The translations under genes were made by a program, and so were the position numbers. 64,000 nt of DNA, from the NCBI GenBank assembly GCA_965229445.1, contig OZ245876.1, positions 558,001 to 622,000 on the forward strand, given 5' to 3'. The notes below the pieces were generated by a model. That model was not told the DNA's origin. It saw nothing but the letters and a program-made list of their open reading frames with translations, and ran no database searches. Source of the DNA: Owenweeksia sp965229445. Its GTDB lineage: Bacteria; Bacteroidota; Bacteroidia; Flavobacteriales; Schleiferiaceae. Shown piece by piece: positions 51,059-60,577 of the stretch (positions within the stretch are counted from its first letter, which is position 1; the number at the start of each line of letters is the position of its first letter).

Positions 51059-51901
51059 ATGTTAGACAGGCTGATTAAGTTTTTGATAAACAGCAATGTA
51101 TGGGTAGCTATCGCCGTGGTATCGCTCTGTTATATGAGTATTGAGCACCTCTCCATCCTGCCTGTTGGCTTTCTTGCTTTTGAATTTTTTGCCACAATTT
51201 TTGCCTATTCCTATATGCGATTAGTTCAGTATCATGGTTTGACAAAACTAGATTTGGCCAAATTCTGGCGAACAGCATGGGTGAACTGGTTAGGCGCAGC
51301 TCTCGCAGGAACGGCTATGCTTTACTTTTTACGTGAAATTTATCGACCTGGATTGCTGGGTATTCTAATCCCCCCTGCGCTCATCTCCTTTTTATACCCG
51401 ATAAGCTTTCCCAGAGCAGACAAGGGATTTACCTCCCTGCGTTTGATTCCGGGCCTAAAGCTCTTTCTCATTGCATTTACCTGGTCTTATATGACCGTAC
51501 TGTTGCCGGAACTAATGTACGGTGATATTAATCTCCACGCGGCTTTGGAATTTGTATTTCGTATTGTGCTGATCGCAAGTTTGGTGATACCATTTGACAT
51601 CAGAGATCTACAAAATGACCAAGCCTCCATGTTGACCTTGCCACAGGTGCTGGGTTATAAGTCGGCCCGCGAATTGGCCTTTACCGGAGTTTTTGTTTAT
51701 CAACTATGGTTGCTGGCGAAAATCTTTGTTTTCGGCTTTAATCCCTATGTGATCACCGGTGAATTAATGGCCTTTGAGATTGGCGCAATACTGATCAGAA
51801 GAGCCAGTCCCGATAAAGCGCCATCCTATTTTTCCTTTTGGATTGAGGCCATTCCAGTATTTGCTGTTTTGGCAATGATCATCGCCGGTAAATTAAGCTG
51901 A
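51059..51901 (+). CDS. UbiA-like polytopic membrane protein, first Asp motif not apparent
   Basis: A 280-residue protein with about eight to nine transmembrane helices. The second half contains DIRDLQNDQASMLTLPQVLG and YKSARELAFTG, closely like the second aspartate-rich motif and following segment of UbiA prenyltransferases. The usual first motif (NDxxDxxxD) is not present; the corresponding place reads YSYMRLVQYHGLTKLD. Bacteroidota commonly carry such divergent members. Without the first motif catalytic activity is doubtful. It stands 28 bases before the kynureninase gene on the same strand. Confidence 0.65.
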   Translation: MLDRLIKFLINSNVWVAIAVVSLCYMSIEHLSILPVGFLAFEFFATIFAYSYMRLVQYHGLTKLDLAKFWRTAWVNWLGAALAGTAMLYFLREIYRPGLLGILIPPALISFLYPISFPRADKGFTSLRLIPGLKLFLIAFTWSYMTVLLPELMYGDINLHAALEFVFRIVLIASLVIPFDIRDLQNDQASMLTLPQVLGYKSARELAFTGVFVYQLWLLAKIFVFGFNPYVITGELMAFEIGAILIRRASPDKAPSYFSFWIEAIPVFAVLAMIIAGKLS

Positions 51902-51929
51902 AGCCTCCTAATTATTTAACTTTGACCAG

Positions 51930-53228
51930 ATGACTCATATGACCTATAAATTCGATCGGGATTTTGCTCAGAAGGCTGATGCGGACGATCCCCTGGCCCC
52001 TTTCAGAAAGGAGTTTATTTTTCCTCAGGCACACGGTAAAGATTGTATCTACTTTACCGGTAATTCCCTGGGATTACAACCCGTAAAAGCACGCGAATAT
52101 TTGTTGGAGGAACTCGATGACTGGGCTGATTATGGCGTGGAAGGTCATCTTCATTCGCGACGTCCCTGGTTGCGATATCACGAGTTCTTTGCGGATAAAA
52201 TGGCGAGCATTGTTGGGGCAAAGAAGGAAGAAGTGGTATCCATGGGTGGACTTACCACCAACTTGCACCTCTTAATGGTGAGTTTTTTCCGCCCCAAATC
52301 AAAGAGAAGAAAAATTTTATGTGAGGCCAAGGCATTTCCATCAGATCGCTTTGCCCTGAGAAGCCAGTTGCGCTTTCACGGACTTGACCCCGAGAAGGAT
52401 TTGATTGAAGTGGAACCTGATCCAAAGACCGGATTTGTGAATGAAGCTGAACTCATCCAACAAATTGACAAGCATGGCAAGGAGTTGGCTCTGATCATGT
52501 TGGGAGGCGTGAATTATTATACCGGCCAGGTATTTGACATAAAAAAGATTACGGCACATGGCCATAAGGTTGGAGCTATGGTTGGATGGGACTTAGCACA
52601 TGCCGCTGGAAATGTGGCCTTAGCACTTCACGATTGGGAAGTAGACTTTGCTGCCTGGTGCGGTTACAAGTACCTGAATAGCGGACCTGGAGGGGTAAGT
52701 AGCGTGTTTATTCACAGCAAACATCATGGCCAAAAGGATATTCCCCGCTTTGAGGGTTGGTGGGGCCATAAGGTTGAGACTCGCTTTAAGATGGGTCCGG
52801 ATTTTGATCCCACACCCACGGCTGAAGCCTGGCAATTAAGCAATGCACCGGTATTGGCTATGACGCCACTGCTTGCCAGTTTGGAATTGTTTGAAAGAGC
52901 TGGCATGCCTGCTTTAACCGAAAAGTCCAGAAAATTGACCGGATATCTCGAACACCTCATAGGTGAAGTTAGTTTAGAAACGGGAATAGTGCTCAAAGTA
53001 CCAACACCAGGAGGAGCACAACGTGGTTGTCAAATTTCACTGGTTATTCCGGAGATTGGGAAAAAAGTCTTTGATGAGTTAACCAGAAGAGGAGTAATTT
53101 CTGATTGGAGAGAGCCCGATGTTATCAGACTGGCACCGGTACCATTATATAATAGCTTTACTGATGTTTATGAATTTGGGATGCATCTCAAAGAAATTTT
53201 AACCAACCTAAAAAAAGGAATGAAATGA
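51930..53228 (+). CDS. kynU: Kynureninase
   Basis: A 432-residue PLP enzyme cleaving kynurenine or 3-hydroxykynurenine. Landmarks: FTGNSLGLQPVKAREYLLEE, MGGLTTNLHLLMVSFFRP (PLP phosphate site), GWDLAHAAGNVALALHDWEV with the PLP Asp, and DFAAWCGYKYLNSGPGGVSS with the PLP lysine. The alternative start at 51939 differs by three residues. Its stop overlaps the kmo start by four bases (ATGA at 53225-53228), so the two enzymes are co-translated. Lies downstream of a UbiA-like gene. Confidence 0.95.
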   Translation: MTHMTYKFDRDFAQKADADDPLAPFRKEFIFPQAHGKDCIYFTGNSLGLQPVKAREYLLEELDDWADYGVEGHLHSRRPWLRYHEFFADKMASIVGAKKEEVVSMGGLTTNLHLLMVSFFRPKSKRRKILCEAKAFPSDRFALRSQLRFHGLDPEKDLIEVEPDPKTGFVNEAELIQQIDKHGKELALIMLGGVNYYTGQVFDIKKITAHGHKVGAMVGWDLAHAAGNVALALHDWEVDFAAWCGYKYLNSGPGGVSSVFIHSKHHGQKDIPRFEGWWGHKVETRFKMGPDFDPTPTAEAWQLSNAPVLAMTPLLASLELFERAGMPALTEKSRKLTGYLEHLIGEVSLETGIVLKVPTPGGAQRGCQISLVIPEIGKKVFDELTRRGVISDWREPDVIRLAPVPLYNSFTDVYEFGMHLKEILTNLKKGMK

Positions 53229-54556
53229 AGACTAGTATCACGGGTGCCGGATTAGTGGGTTCTATGTGGGCTTGCTATCTGGGTCAGAGGGGTTATGACG
53301 TGGAAGTTTTCGAGCGCCGTCCCGACCCCAGATCAACTAGTATTGATGGAGGGCGATCCATTAACCTCGCTCTGAGTAATCGGGGATGGAAAGCTTTGGA
53401 AGGAATAGGTGTAAAAGAGGAAGTAGAGTCTATGGCTATTCCCATGCATCGTCGTGTGATGCACAGTATCGATGGTGAGCTGAGTTTTCAACCTTATGGA
53501 AAAGACGGAGAAGCGATTTATTCTGTTTCGAGGGCAGGCCTTAACAAACTATTGATGAATAAGGCCGAGTCCATGCCGAATGTACGCGTGAATTTTGAAC
53601 ATCGATGTGAAGAAGCTGATCTCGAGGAGGGTATTGTGAGCTATGTAAACGGCGATTCTGGAGGGAAAATCCGGGTTAAATCGGATCTAACCTTCGGTAC
53701 GGATGGCGTTTTTAGTGCCATCCGTGGCGTGATGCAGAAAACCGATCGCTTTACTTTTTCTCAACAGTATATTGATCATGGGTATAAAGAGTTAAATATA
53801 CCACCCACGAATGAGGGTGGTTTTAGGTTGGAGAAAGAAGCCTTGCATATTTGGCCTAGAGGCAATTTTATGCTCATCGCGCTTCCTAATCCCGATGGAA
53901 GTTTTACCTGTACTTTATTTCTGGCCCATGAGGGCCGATATTCCTTCGCTCAACTACCTACTAAAGTTGAGGCCAGGGTCTTCTTTAATGAACAGTTTCC
54001 TGATGCACTGGATTTAATGCCTGATTTTGATGAGGATTGGGATAATAACCCAACTTCTTCTTTGGTCATAATACGTTGTTTTCCCTGGTCGCGGAACAAT
54101 AAATTTTTGTTGTTGGGAGATGCCAGCCATGGCATTGTACCATTTTATGGTCAGGGAATGAATAGTGGATTTGAAGATTGTAGTATTCTGAATAGCATGA
54201 TTGATCAATATGATGAGGACTGGTCAGTGATACTGCCAAATTTTGAAAAGTCTCGCAAACCTGATGCGGATGCTATTGCCGATCTGGCCATGCGCAATTT
54301 TGTGGAAATGCGAGATTTAACTGGTCAGCCTGAATTCTTGCTGCGAAAAAAGATTGAATCAAGATTTAATGATCTCCATCCTCAAAAATGGATTCCCTTA
54401 TACTCGATGGTCACTTTTAGTCATATCCCTTATAGTGAAGCTCTGGCAGAAGGGCAAAGGCAGGACAGAATTATGCAGGAGGTAATGCGTATGCCGAATA
54501 TTGAAAGTATTTGGGATTCCGATGAGGTAGAACAAAAGATTCTAAGTCTGCTCTAA
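53225..54556 (+). CDS. kmo: Kynurenine 3-monooxygenase
   Basis: A 443-residue FAD-dependent hydroxylase converting kynurenine to 3-hydroxykynurenine. FAD-binding motifs are ITGAGLVGSMWACYLGQRGY with EVFERRPD, and the GD motif LLGDASHGIVPFYGQGMNSG; RSINLALSNRGWKALEGIGV is typical of KMO. The C-terminal hydrophobic region seen in eukaryotic KMO is absent, as in bacterial enzymes. It is coupled to kynU and stops one base from the convergent T9SS gene. Confidence 0.95.
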   Translation: MKTSITGAGLVGSMWACYLGQRGYDVEVFERRPDPRSTSIDGGRSINLALSNRGWKALEGIGVKEEVESMAIPMHRRVMHSIDGELSFQPYGKDGEAIYSVSRAGLNKLLMNKAESMPNVRVNFEHRCEEADLEEGIVSYVNGDSGGKIRVKSDLTFGTDGVFSAIRGVMQKTDRFTFSQQYIDHGYKELNIPPTNEGGFRLEKEALHIWPRGNFMLIALPNPDGSFTCTLFLAHEGRYSFAQLPTKVEARVFFNEQFPDALDLMPDFDEDWDNNPTSSLVIIRCFPWSRNNKFLLLGDASHGIVPFYGQGMNSGFEDCSILNSMIDQYDEDWSVILPNFEKSRKPDADAIADLAMRNFVEMRDLTGQPEFLLRKKIESRFNDLHPQKWIPLYSMVTFSHIPYSEALAEGQRQDRIMQEVMRMPNIESIWDSDEVEQKILSLL

Positions 54557-54557
54557 A

Positions 54558-56474
54558 CTAGATTTTCAATATCTTTTCTTCCAGCAATACTTCTCCTGCC
54601 CGGTTGGTTACTATTAGATAATAGACACCTGCGCGCAGCTTGCTAATTTGGAAGGTGAACTCCACTTTGCCTTTAACTACCGGTTGTTCTAAAAGCTCTG
54701 TTCTTTCTCCGGTTCTTAAACCTCCCATAGAATAAAGATCAAAGCTTAACTCGTCATCCTTATCTACAAAGAAACTTACGCTAACATATTCTCTGGCCGG
54801 ATTGGGAACTAGTGTTATTTCTTCAACACCTCCTTCACTAAGGTCGCCCCCGGATACAATGGTACCACTGTTATCGCCTATGGGAGGGTCATCTGCGCGC
54901 GGGCTAACCAGGTGGGCCATAGTAGTTTCCGGGCGACCTGTTTTGGTAGTATTATAGCCACTAGCCCAAACTCTTCCTACTTGGGTATAATCAGGTTGGC
55001 TGCCAGTATAATCGCCCCATCTTTCATATTTATTGTCGCCGGTTCCATCCGAAATAATATCCACAAAACCTTTGCCCTTGCTGATCATAATAGCATCGGA
55101 ATAGCTGCCATCATTGTCATAAAAGATTGCAGAAAAACCAGCAAAGCTCGACGGTCCGGAATGGTTGAAGGTGATTATTGCTTCCTGCTCGTATTTTGAT
55201 TTGCCCGTATAACTAATATTGGGATAACCATAATCTAGACTATCGTATTCTATGATGTTCAATAAGGCTGTATCGCCATCTCTAAAGAGATCATATACGC
55301 CATGATAAAAGCTACTTTGTCCAAAAGTATTTACGGTGTTGCCTACAAACTGAATTACGTTGTTATGTATGAACCCTCCCTGAATTCGCGTGTCATTGCA
55401 ATCAAAACGATGGTTGTTTAACTGTCTGGCATCGGGCGGAAGCCCATAAGGTTGACTGGCATATACCAGTCTAACATCAAGTTGAGGATCGATATCATCG
55501 TCTAAATGGCCAGTAATTTTTAGGAGAAATAAACTATCATTACTCAGGTCAAGATTGCGATCTGACATAAAGTATGCCGGTCCTTCATACAACTCCCTTC
55601 CGGGAGCGATGCCGGTGAAATTAAACATGTTTTTACCGTTGATACTCAGGTCATGGAAATAGGCCTCAGCCAATGGTAAACTATCATAGCCGGCTTGCTT
55701 GTCTACCATTCTTATCGTTGATTCAACATATCCACTATTGTTGGTAGACCCGTTATAGAAAGTGTTCATGGTGATGAAGAGCTCCTCCTTTCCCAGAGTG
55801 ATATGGGGATAATCACTCCAGGTATCGTTGTTGAGAGGATTGCCGTCCAGGGCATACAGATTAAAGCCCTGCATTGGGTCAGAAGCTTTGGCAAATGCAA
55901 CCACTACTTTGCTTTGAGCAAACACGGTTCCGTTGAGAAAAACAATAATAAATCGATCCGCTTCTGGATCATAAATTACGCGTGGATCATATTTAGAACC
56001 ATTAATAAACAGGTCGCGGGAGAAAAGAAATAAGGTTGTTTCAAGCAACACCTGATCCGTGTTGGCGTCATAAATTAAAATATTTGTGTTCTTAACGGAA
56101 ACGATAATACCATTGCGATTGATGGCGAAGGAATTGTCATTGGGCACACTACCGTTGTAGCTGTTGCCCACCAGGCTGTCTAAAACAATGGGTGTAGGTG
56201 CATTAGCTGTAGCTTCTCGTTGACCGTTTTTGGCGCTTTTTGTTTTGGGTTTTATCAGTGCTTTGAGTTTTTTTAGTTCCTCGCGATTCTTGGCTATCCC
56301 AGGTTTGGGAACCTCTCCATTTACTAATATTGGAGCATATGTAATCTCGGTTTCTGAAGGAACATAACTACCCTGAGCTTTGTTAATGCCCCGGTAAAGT
56401 TGGTAATCAACTTGCGATAGAAGCTTAACGGGTAAGAGAATCAGAACAACAAAAAGCAGGGTAATGTGCTTCAT
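54558..56474 (-). CDS. Secreted T9SS type A sorting-domain protein, unknown function
   Basis: A 638-residue exported protein (signal peptide ending LLSQ, about residue 20). After a Lys-rich linker (KKLKALIKPKTKSAKNGQRE) the central region (about 95-500) has propeller-like strand repeats (YDPRVIYDPEADRFIIVFLN, DTWSDYPHITLGKEELFITM) as found in surface proteins of unknown role in Bacteroidota. The last 90 residues form a T9SS C-terminal domain (TLVPNPAREYVSVSFFV, GVYYLIVTNRAGEVLLEEKI). It is unrelated in the central region to the triplet at 41459-47843. Confidence 0.8.
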   Translation of the reverse strand: MKHITLLFVVLILLPVKLLSQVDYQLYRGINKAQGSYVPSETEITYAPILVNGEVPKPGIAKNREELKKLKALIKPKTKSAKNGQREATANAPTPIVLDSLVGNSYNGSVPNDNSFAINRNGIIVSVKNTNILIYDANTDQVLLETTLFLFSRDLFINGSKYDPRVIYDPEADRFIIVFLNGTVFAQSKVVVAFAKASDPMQGFNLYALDGNPLNNDTWSDYPHITLGKEELFITMNTFYNGSTNNSGYVESTIRMVDKQAGYDSLPLAEAYFHDLSINGKNMFNFTGIAPGRELYEGPAYFMSDRNLDLSNDSLFLLKITGHLDDDIDPQLDVRLVYASQPYGLPPDARQLNNHRFDCNDTRIQGGFIHNNVIQFVGNTVNTFGQSSFYHGVYDLFRDGDTALLNIIEYDSLDYGYPNISYTGKSKYEQEAIITFNHSGPSSFAGFSAIFYDNDGSYSDAIMISKGKGFVDIISDGTGDNKYERWGDYTGSQPDYTQVGRVWASGYNTTKTGRPETTMAHLVSPRADDPPIGDNSGTIVSGGDLSEGGVEEITLVPNPAREYVSVSFFVDKDDELSFDLYSMGGLRTGERTELLEQPVVKGKVEFTFQISKLRAGVYYLIVTNRAGEVLLEEKILKI

Positions 56475-56580
56475 TTATCAGTATCTTCGTTAGATAACAA
56501 ATATCGAAATTATACTAAACCCGTCCTTCTGTGGTTAAACGAATAGCTATTTTTCGGGTTTTAAAGGCAATATCGTAGGC

Positions 56581-59500
56581 GTGAATCAAAAGTTACTCTC
56601 CTTACCTTTCTTAGGTATAATATTTCTGCTTCTACTCGGCAGCCTGCCGTTGTCGGGTCAGTTTTACTATGGCCTAAGGCAAGAGTTTGGTAAGAATCGG
56701 GTTCAATTTAATGAGTTCGATTGGGTCTTTTATCGCTTTGAGCAATTTGATATATACTTCTATCGGGGAAATGATGAATTGGCGGCACAGGTTGCGCGTA
56801 TGGCCTATAGTGAGCTTCCGAAGATTGAGACTATGCTCGACGCTCCCCTTGATGAGAGAGTACAAATCCTGGTGTTCAACAATTTATCGGACCTCAAGCA
56901 GAGCAACGTCAATTCTAGTGATGAAGAGGATTATAATACCGGAGGCGTAACACGAATCAGCGGACGGAGATTATTTCTTCACTTCAACGGTAATTTCCTG
57001 GATTTGCGCAAAGATTTGCGATCTGGTTTGGCGGAGGTTGTGCTGAGTAATATGATATATGGGAACTTCTCGCAGTCGATAAGAAATTCAGCCCTGCTAA
57101 ACTTACCAGAATGGTATACTGAAGGCCTGATATCCTATATCGGCCATGCCGATGAGACAAGCATTGAGAATAAAATTAGAGATGCCTTTAAGAATAAGCG
57201 ATACCGCAACATCAATGCCCTCATAGGGGAAGATGCCAGGTATGCCGGGCATTCGATGTGGAGCTATATTGCCGATACCTATGGTGAAAAGGTCATCAAG
57301 AATGTGGTTTATATGGCCATTGTAAACCGAAACATAGAAAGTGGCTTCCTTTACATTCTTGGAAAAGATTTAGAACAAATTGAGAAGGACTGGAAAGACT
57401 ACTTGCAGGAGAGATATCGTGACAAAGAAATTATGGAGGCTTACCCGGAGAAGCCTGCCTTCAAGGCCAGAAAAGGAGAGCGCATTACGCAGATGGCGGT
57501 AAGCGATGATGGGCGATATCTCAGCTATGTCAGTCAAAAGTTTGGAAGATATAAGCTTTACCTGTATGATTATGAGAAGGATAAGCGAAAGAAGTTAATG
57601 TCCAAAGGTTATCGCATTGCGCAAAATGCAGATTATTCTTATCCCTTATTAGCCTGGCATCCCGAAAGCAAAATACTGGCAATGTTTACCGAGGAAAAGG
57701 GTTTGATTTACCTTAGTTTTTACAATACCGAGGACAGAGAATGGCAGAAAAAGACCTATTTCAAATTTGACAAGCTGTTGTCATTCGAGTATTCAAAAGA
57801 TGGCAAACGCTTCCTGATCTCTGCCCATAAGAACGGCCAATCAGATATATTTATTTATACCATCCTCAACACCAAAGTAGAGCAGCTAACGGATGATATG
57901 TATAATGATTTGTATCCCACCTTTGTGCAGAATGACCGCCGGGTGATTTGGAGTTCCAATCGTCCAAATGACACCCTGATTGTCAACGATAAGGCGACGC
58001 GATTTAATGCAAAAGGTCATGATTTGTTTGCCATGAAAGCGGCTGAACCTGAAAAGGATACTACCATACTGTTACGGGTGACTAATTCATATAAGACCAA
58101 TGAGATAAAGGCCAGGGAGTACGCCGCGGGATACGTCGCCTTTCTAAGCGATCATGATAGAGTACAAAATCGTCACCTCATAAAAATTGACAGCAGTATA
58201 GCCTATGTAGATACTATCACACATTATAATTACTCCTTTAAGGAGTATGATGTTACGGACTATGGGATGAGTCTTTTAGATCACGCTTACCTTCCGGATC
58301 GCGACATTAACCTGGATCTGACCTATAGCGATGGCCGTTATCGACTTTATGAAACGGAGTATTTATGGCCGGATGATCTCAATACTGAGCCAATATTATC
58401 AGCCAAAGACCGGGAAATTGAGATCCTTAAGGAATTAAACGACACAATATTTAGTGGCACATCCTCCGATATTCCTTTGTACTACCCAGGAGTCAATCCT
58501 CAGGAGTTTGAAGTAAATATTTATGATTATCAATTTGAATCGGTGGATGAACAGATTTCTCCTAGCGAAAGGAGAGCACCAGGTCCTTCAGAAATCACCC
58601 AAATATTGCCTGCTCAAGCAACTTCTGTTAAACCAGAAGAGATGGAGCTTGAAATACCTCCTAAGCGGAATTATTTTCTAAGCTTCTTTAAAGACGATTT
58701 TACGGTGCGTTTTGATAATATGTTTGACAATCCGCAGTACCAAAGGTTTACGGGTTTTGTGAGCGGTGACCTGCTAAACGCAGGCTTTAATATTCAGTTT
58801 AAGGTAGGCGCGATCGATCTGATGCATGATTATCGGATTATTGCCGGAATGCGCACAAATTTTCAACCACTCAGCGGTACCTCACTTACACCCAACTCAA
58901 CCTATTTGGTGGGGGTAGGGGATTATAAAAACCGCCTGGATAAAGAGTATTTGTTTACCCGTAACAGCCAGGTACTTATCAGTAATTTCAATAATTACAC
59001 ACGAATTATCACCAATCAGTTCATGCTGAGAACTTCGTGGCCGTTTAGCCCAGTAGCAGCTGTGAAAGGGGATATTGGTTACAGGATTGATAATACCATC
59101 AGCCTGGCCAGGGATGTAAACTCTTTAAACGAGCCCACTTTTAAACAGGATTACCTGGTGTTAAGGGCTGCTTATGTTTACGACAATACACGGAAAATAG
59201 GGATTAACCTTTATGATGGCTTACGCTTACGAGCCTTTACGGAGTATTATAGAAATCTGTATACCAGTCCCTCAGGGATGCATACAGCTGGAATAGACGC
59301 CAGGGGCTATACCATTATCCATCGCAATTTAGTTTGGGCCAACCGCCTCGCGGGTGGTACTTCCTTCGGTCCGGAAAAATTGATCCATATTATGGGCGGC
59401 GTAGACAATCAGTTTTCACCTAAATTTGAACCTACTACTCCTTTTGCTACCGAAAACAACTACATCTTTCAAACACTCGTAACTAACATGCGGGGCTTTT

Positions 59501-59898
59501 ACCAGAATGTTAGAAATGGCAATTCATTTGCGGTTTTTAATTCAGAACTGCGCTGGCCAATGTTTAGCTACTTATTTAGAAGACCCATCCGCAGTGACTT
59601 TATAAAAAGTTTTCAGGTAGTGGGATTTGCGGATGTTGGCACCGCATGGAATGGACCCACTCCGTGGAGTAGTGAAAACATCTTGAGTACCAGAGTTATT
59701 TTTAACGGGGCAACTATTGACCAGGCCAATGTGGTGGTAACGCTCGATAGTCAAAAGGATCCATTGGTTTACAGCTACGGTTTTGGTTTGCGAACCAGAT
59801 TATTTGGTTACTATTTGCGATTTGATTGGGCCTGGCCTATTGAAGATCGTGTTATACTCGACACCCAGTTTATGTTCTCTATTGGAACTGATTTTTAA
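56581..59898 (+). CDS. Large exported protein: degenerate peptidase-MA-like region, TolB-like propeller, C-terminal outer-membrane barrel
   Basis: A 1105-residue protein with a signal peptide (to about residue 27, LSGQ), starting at GTG. Residues about 45-280 align in pattern with peptidase MA-like gluzincins (LPEWYTEGLISYIG, the second-motif glutamate), but the HExxH helix is replaced by RSGLAEVVLSNMIYG, so proteolysis is unlikely. Residues about 290-560 form a TolB/PD40-like propeller (ITQMAVSDDGRYLSYVSQKF, YDYEKDKRKKLMSKGYRIAQ). From about 690 the sequence reads as a barrel, closing with FDWAWPIEDRVILDTQFMFS and a terminal Phe. Function unknown; known as a Bacteroidota-wide protein type. 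Confidence 0.75.
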   Translation: MNQKLLSLPFLGIIFLLLLGSLPLSGQFYYGLRQEFGKNRVQFNEFDWVFYRFEQFDIYFYRGNDELAAQVARMAYSELPKIETMLDAPLDERVQILVFNNLSDLKQSNVNSSDEEDYNTGGVTRISGRRLFLHFNGNFLDLRKDLRSGLAEVVLSNMIYGNFSQSIRNSALLNLPEWYTEGLISYIGHADETSIENKIRDAFKNKRYRNINALIGEDARYAGHSMWSYIADTYGEKVIKNVVYMAIVNRNIESGFLYILGKDLEQIEKDWKDYLQERYRDKEIMEAYPEKPAFKARKGERITQMAVSDDGRYLSYVSQKFGRYKLYLYDYEKDKRKKLMSKGYRIAQNADYSYPLLAWHPESKILAMFTEEKGLIYLSFYNTEDREWQKKTYFKFDKLLSFEYSKDGKRFLISAHKNGQSDIFIYTILNTKVEQLTDDMYNDLYPTFVQNDRRVIWSSNRPNDTLIVNDKATRFNAKGHDLFAMKAAEPEKDTTILLRVTNSYKTNEIKAREYAAGYVAFLSDHDRVQNRHLIKIDSSIAYVDTITHYNYSFKEYDVTDYGMSLLDHAYLPDRDINLDLTYSDGRYRLYETEYLWPDDLNTEPILSAKDREIEILKELNDTIFSGTSSDIPLYYPGVNPQEFEVNIYDYQFESVDEQISPSERRAPGPSEITQILPAQATSVKPEEMELEIPPKRNYFLSFFKDDFTVRFDNMFDNPQYQRFTGFVSGDLLNAGFNIQFKVGAIDLMHDYRIIAGMRTNFQPLSGTSLTPNSTYLVGVGDYKNRLDKEYLFTRNSQVLISNFNNYTRIITNQFMLRTSWPFSPVAAVKGDIGYRIDNTISLARDVNSLNEPTFKQDYLVLRAAYVYDNTRKIGINLYDGLRLRAFTEYYRNLYTSPSGMHTAGIDARGYTIIHRNLVWANRLAGGTSFGPEKLIHIMGGVDNQFSPKFEPTTPFATENNYIFQTLVTNMRGFYQNVRNGNSFAVFNSELRWPMFSYLFRRPIRSDFIKSFQVVGFADVGTAWNGPTPWSSENILSTRVIFNGATIDQANVVVTLDSQKDPLVYSYGFGLRTRLFGYYLRFDWAWPIEDRVILDTQFMFSIGTDF

Positions 59899-60538
59899 AG
59901 GTTTTTCTCAGCAAACTCCTTCGGCCTACCTTTCTTGAGATATGGTCTCGCTCCAAACTCCAACCACGGGCGGGCGAATATTCTCTGGCGTAGTAAATGA
60001 TTTGTAGGTGTAATTTATTCCATTTGTCTTTGGGAAAAAGCCTTTTGGCATCTAATTCTGTTTGTGTAACAGATTTGCCATTGCTAAGTCCCCAGCGATA
60101 CATCAGTCGGTGTATATGGGTGTCTACAGGAAATGCCGGGTATCCGAAAGCCTGACTCATAACTACCGACGCAGTTTTATGACCTACGGACGGCAAGGCT
60201 TCCAAATCTTCGAAATTATCCGGCACACTACCCTGGTGTTTTTCCACGATTATTTTCGATAATTCGGAGATACCTCTCGATTTCATAGGGGTAAGGCCAC
60301 AGGGTCTGATGATGTCCGCAATTTCTTCGACCCTCATTTTAGCCATGGCGTATGGGTTGTCGGCGACCTGAAATAATTGTGGTGTGATTTTATTTACCCT
60401 TTCATCAGTGCATTGGGCTGAAAGAACCACGGCTACCAATAGTGTAAAAGGATCGTGATGATCGAGCGGGATAGGTACTTTGGGGTAGAGCTGCTCCAAT
60501 TCCGAAATGATATAAGCAACTTTCTCTTTTTTTGTCAA
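59879..60538 (-). CDS. nth: Endonuclease III-like DNA glycosylase without Fe-S cysteines
   Basis: A 219-residue HhH-GPD glycosylase/AP lyase. Motifs: LVAVVLSAQCTDERVNK, the helix-hairpin-helix LEALPSVGHKTASVVMSQAF with the catalytic lysine, and PVDTHIHRLMYRWGLSNG with the catalytic aspartate. The C-terminus (IIYYAREYSPARGWSLERDH) lacks the four cysteines that bind the [4Fe-4S] cluster in E. coli Nth; I believe this is usual for Bacteroidota homologues. It repairs oxidised pyrimidines. The start is TTG (60538). It overlaps the 3' end of the convergent barrel gene by 20 bases. Confidence 0.9.
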   Translation of the reverse strand: MTKKEKVAYIISELEQLYPKVPIPLDHHDPFTLLVAVVLSAQCTDERVNKITPQLFQVADNPYAMAKMRVEEIADIIRPCGLTPMKSRGISELSKIIVEKHQGSVPDNFEDLEALPSVGHKTASVVMSQAFGYPAFPVDTHIHRLMYRWGLSNGKSVTQTELDAKRLFPKDKWNKLHLQIIYYAREYSPARGWSLERDHISRKVGRRSLLRKTFKNQFQ

Positions 60539-60577
60539 CTTTGAGGCGCTTAATTGGTTACATAGAAAACTTTAAAC

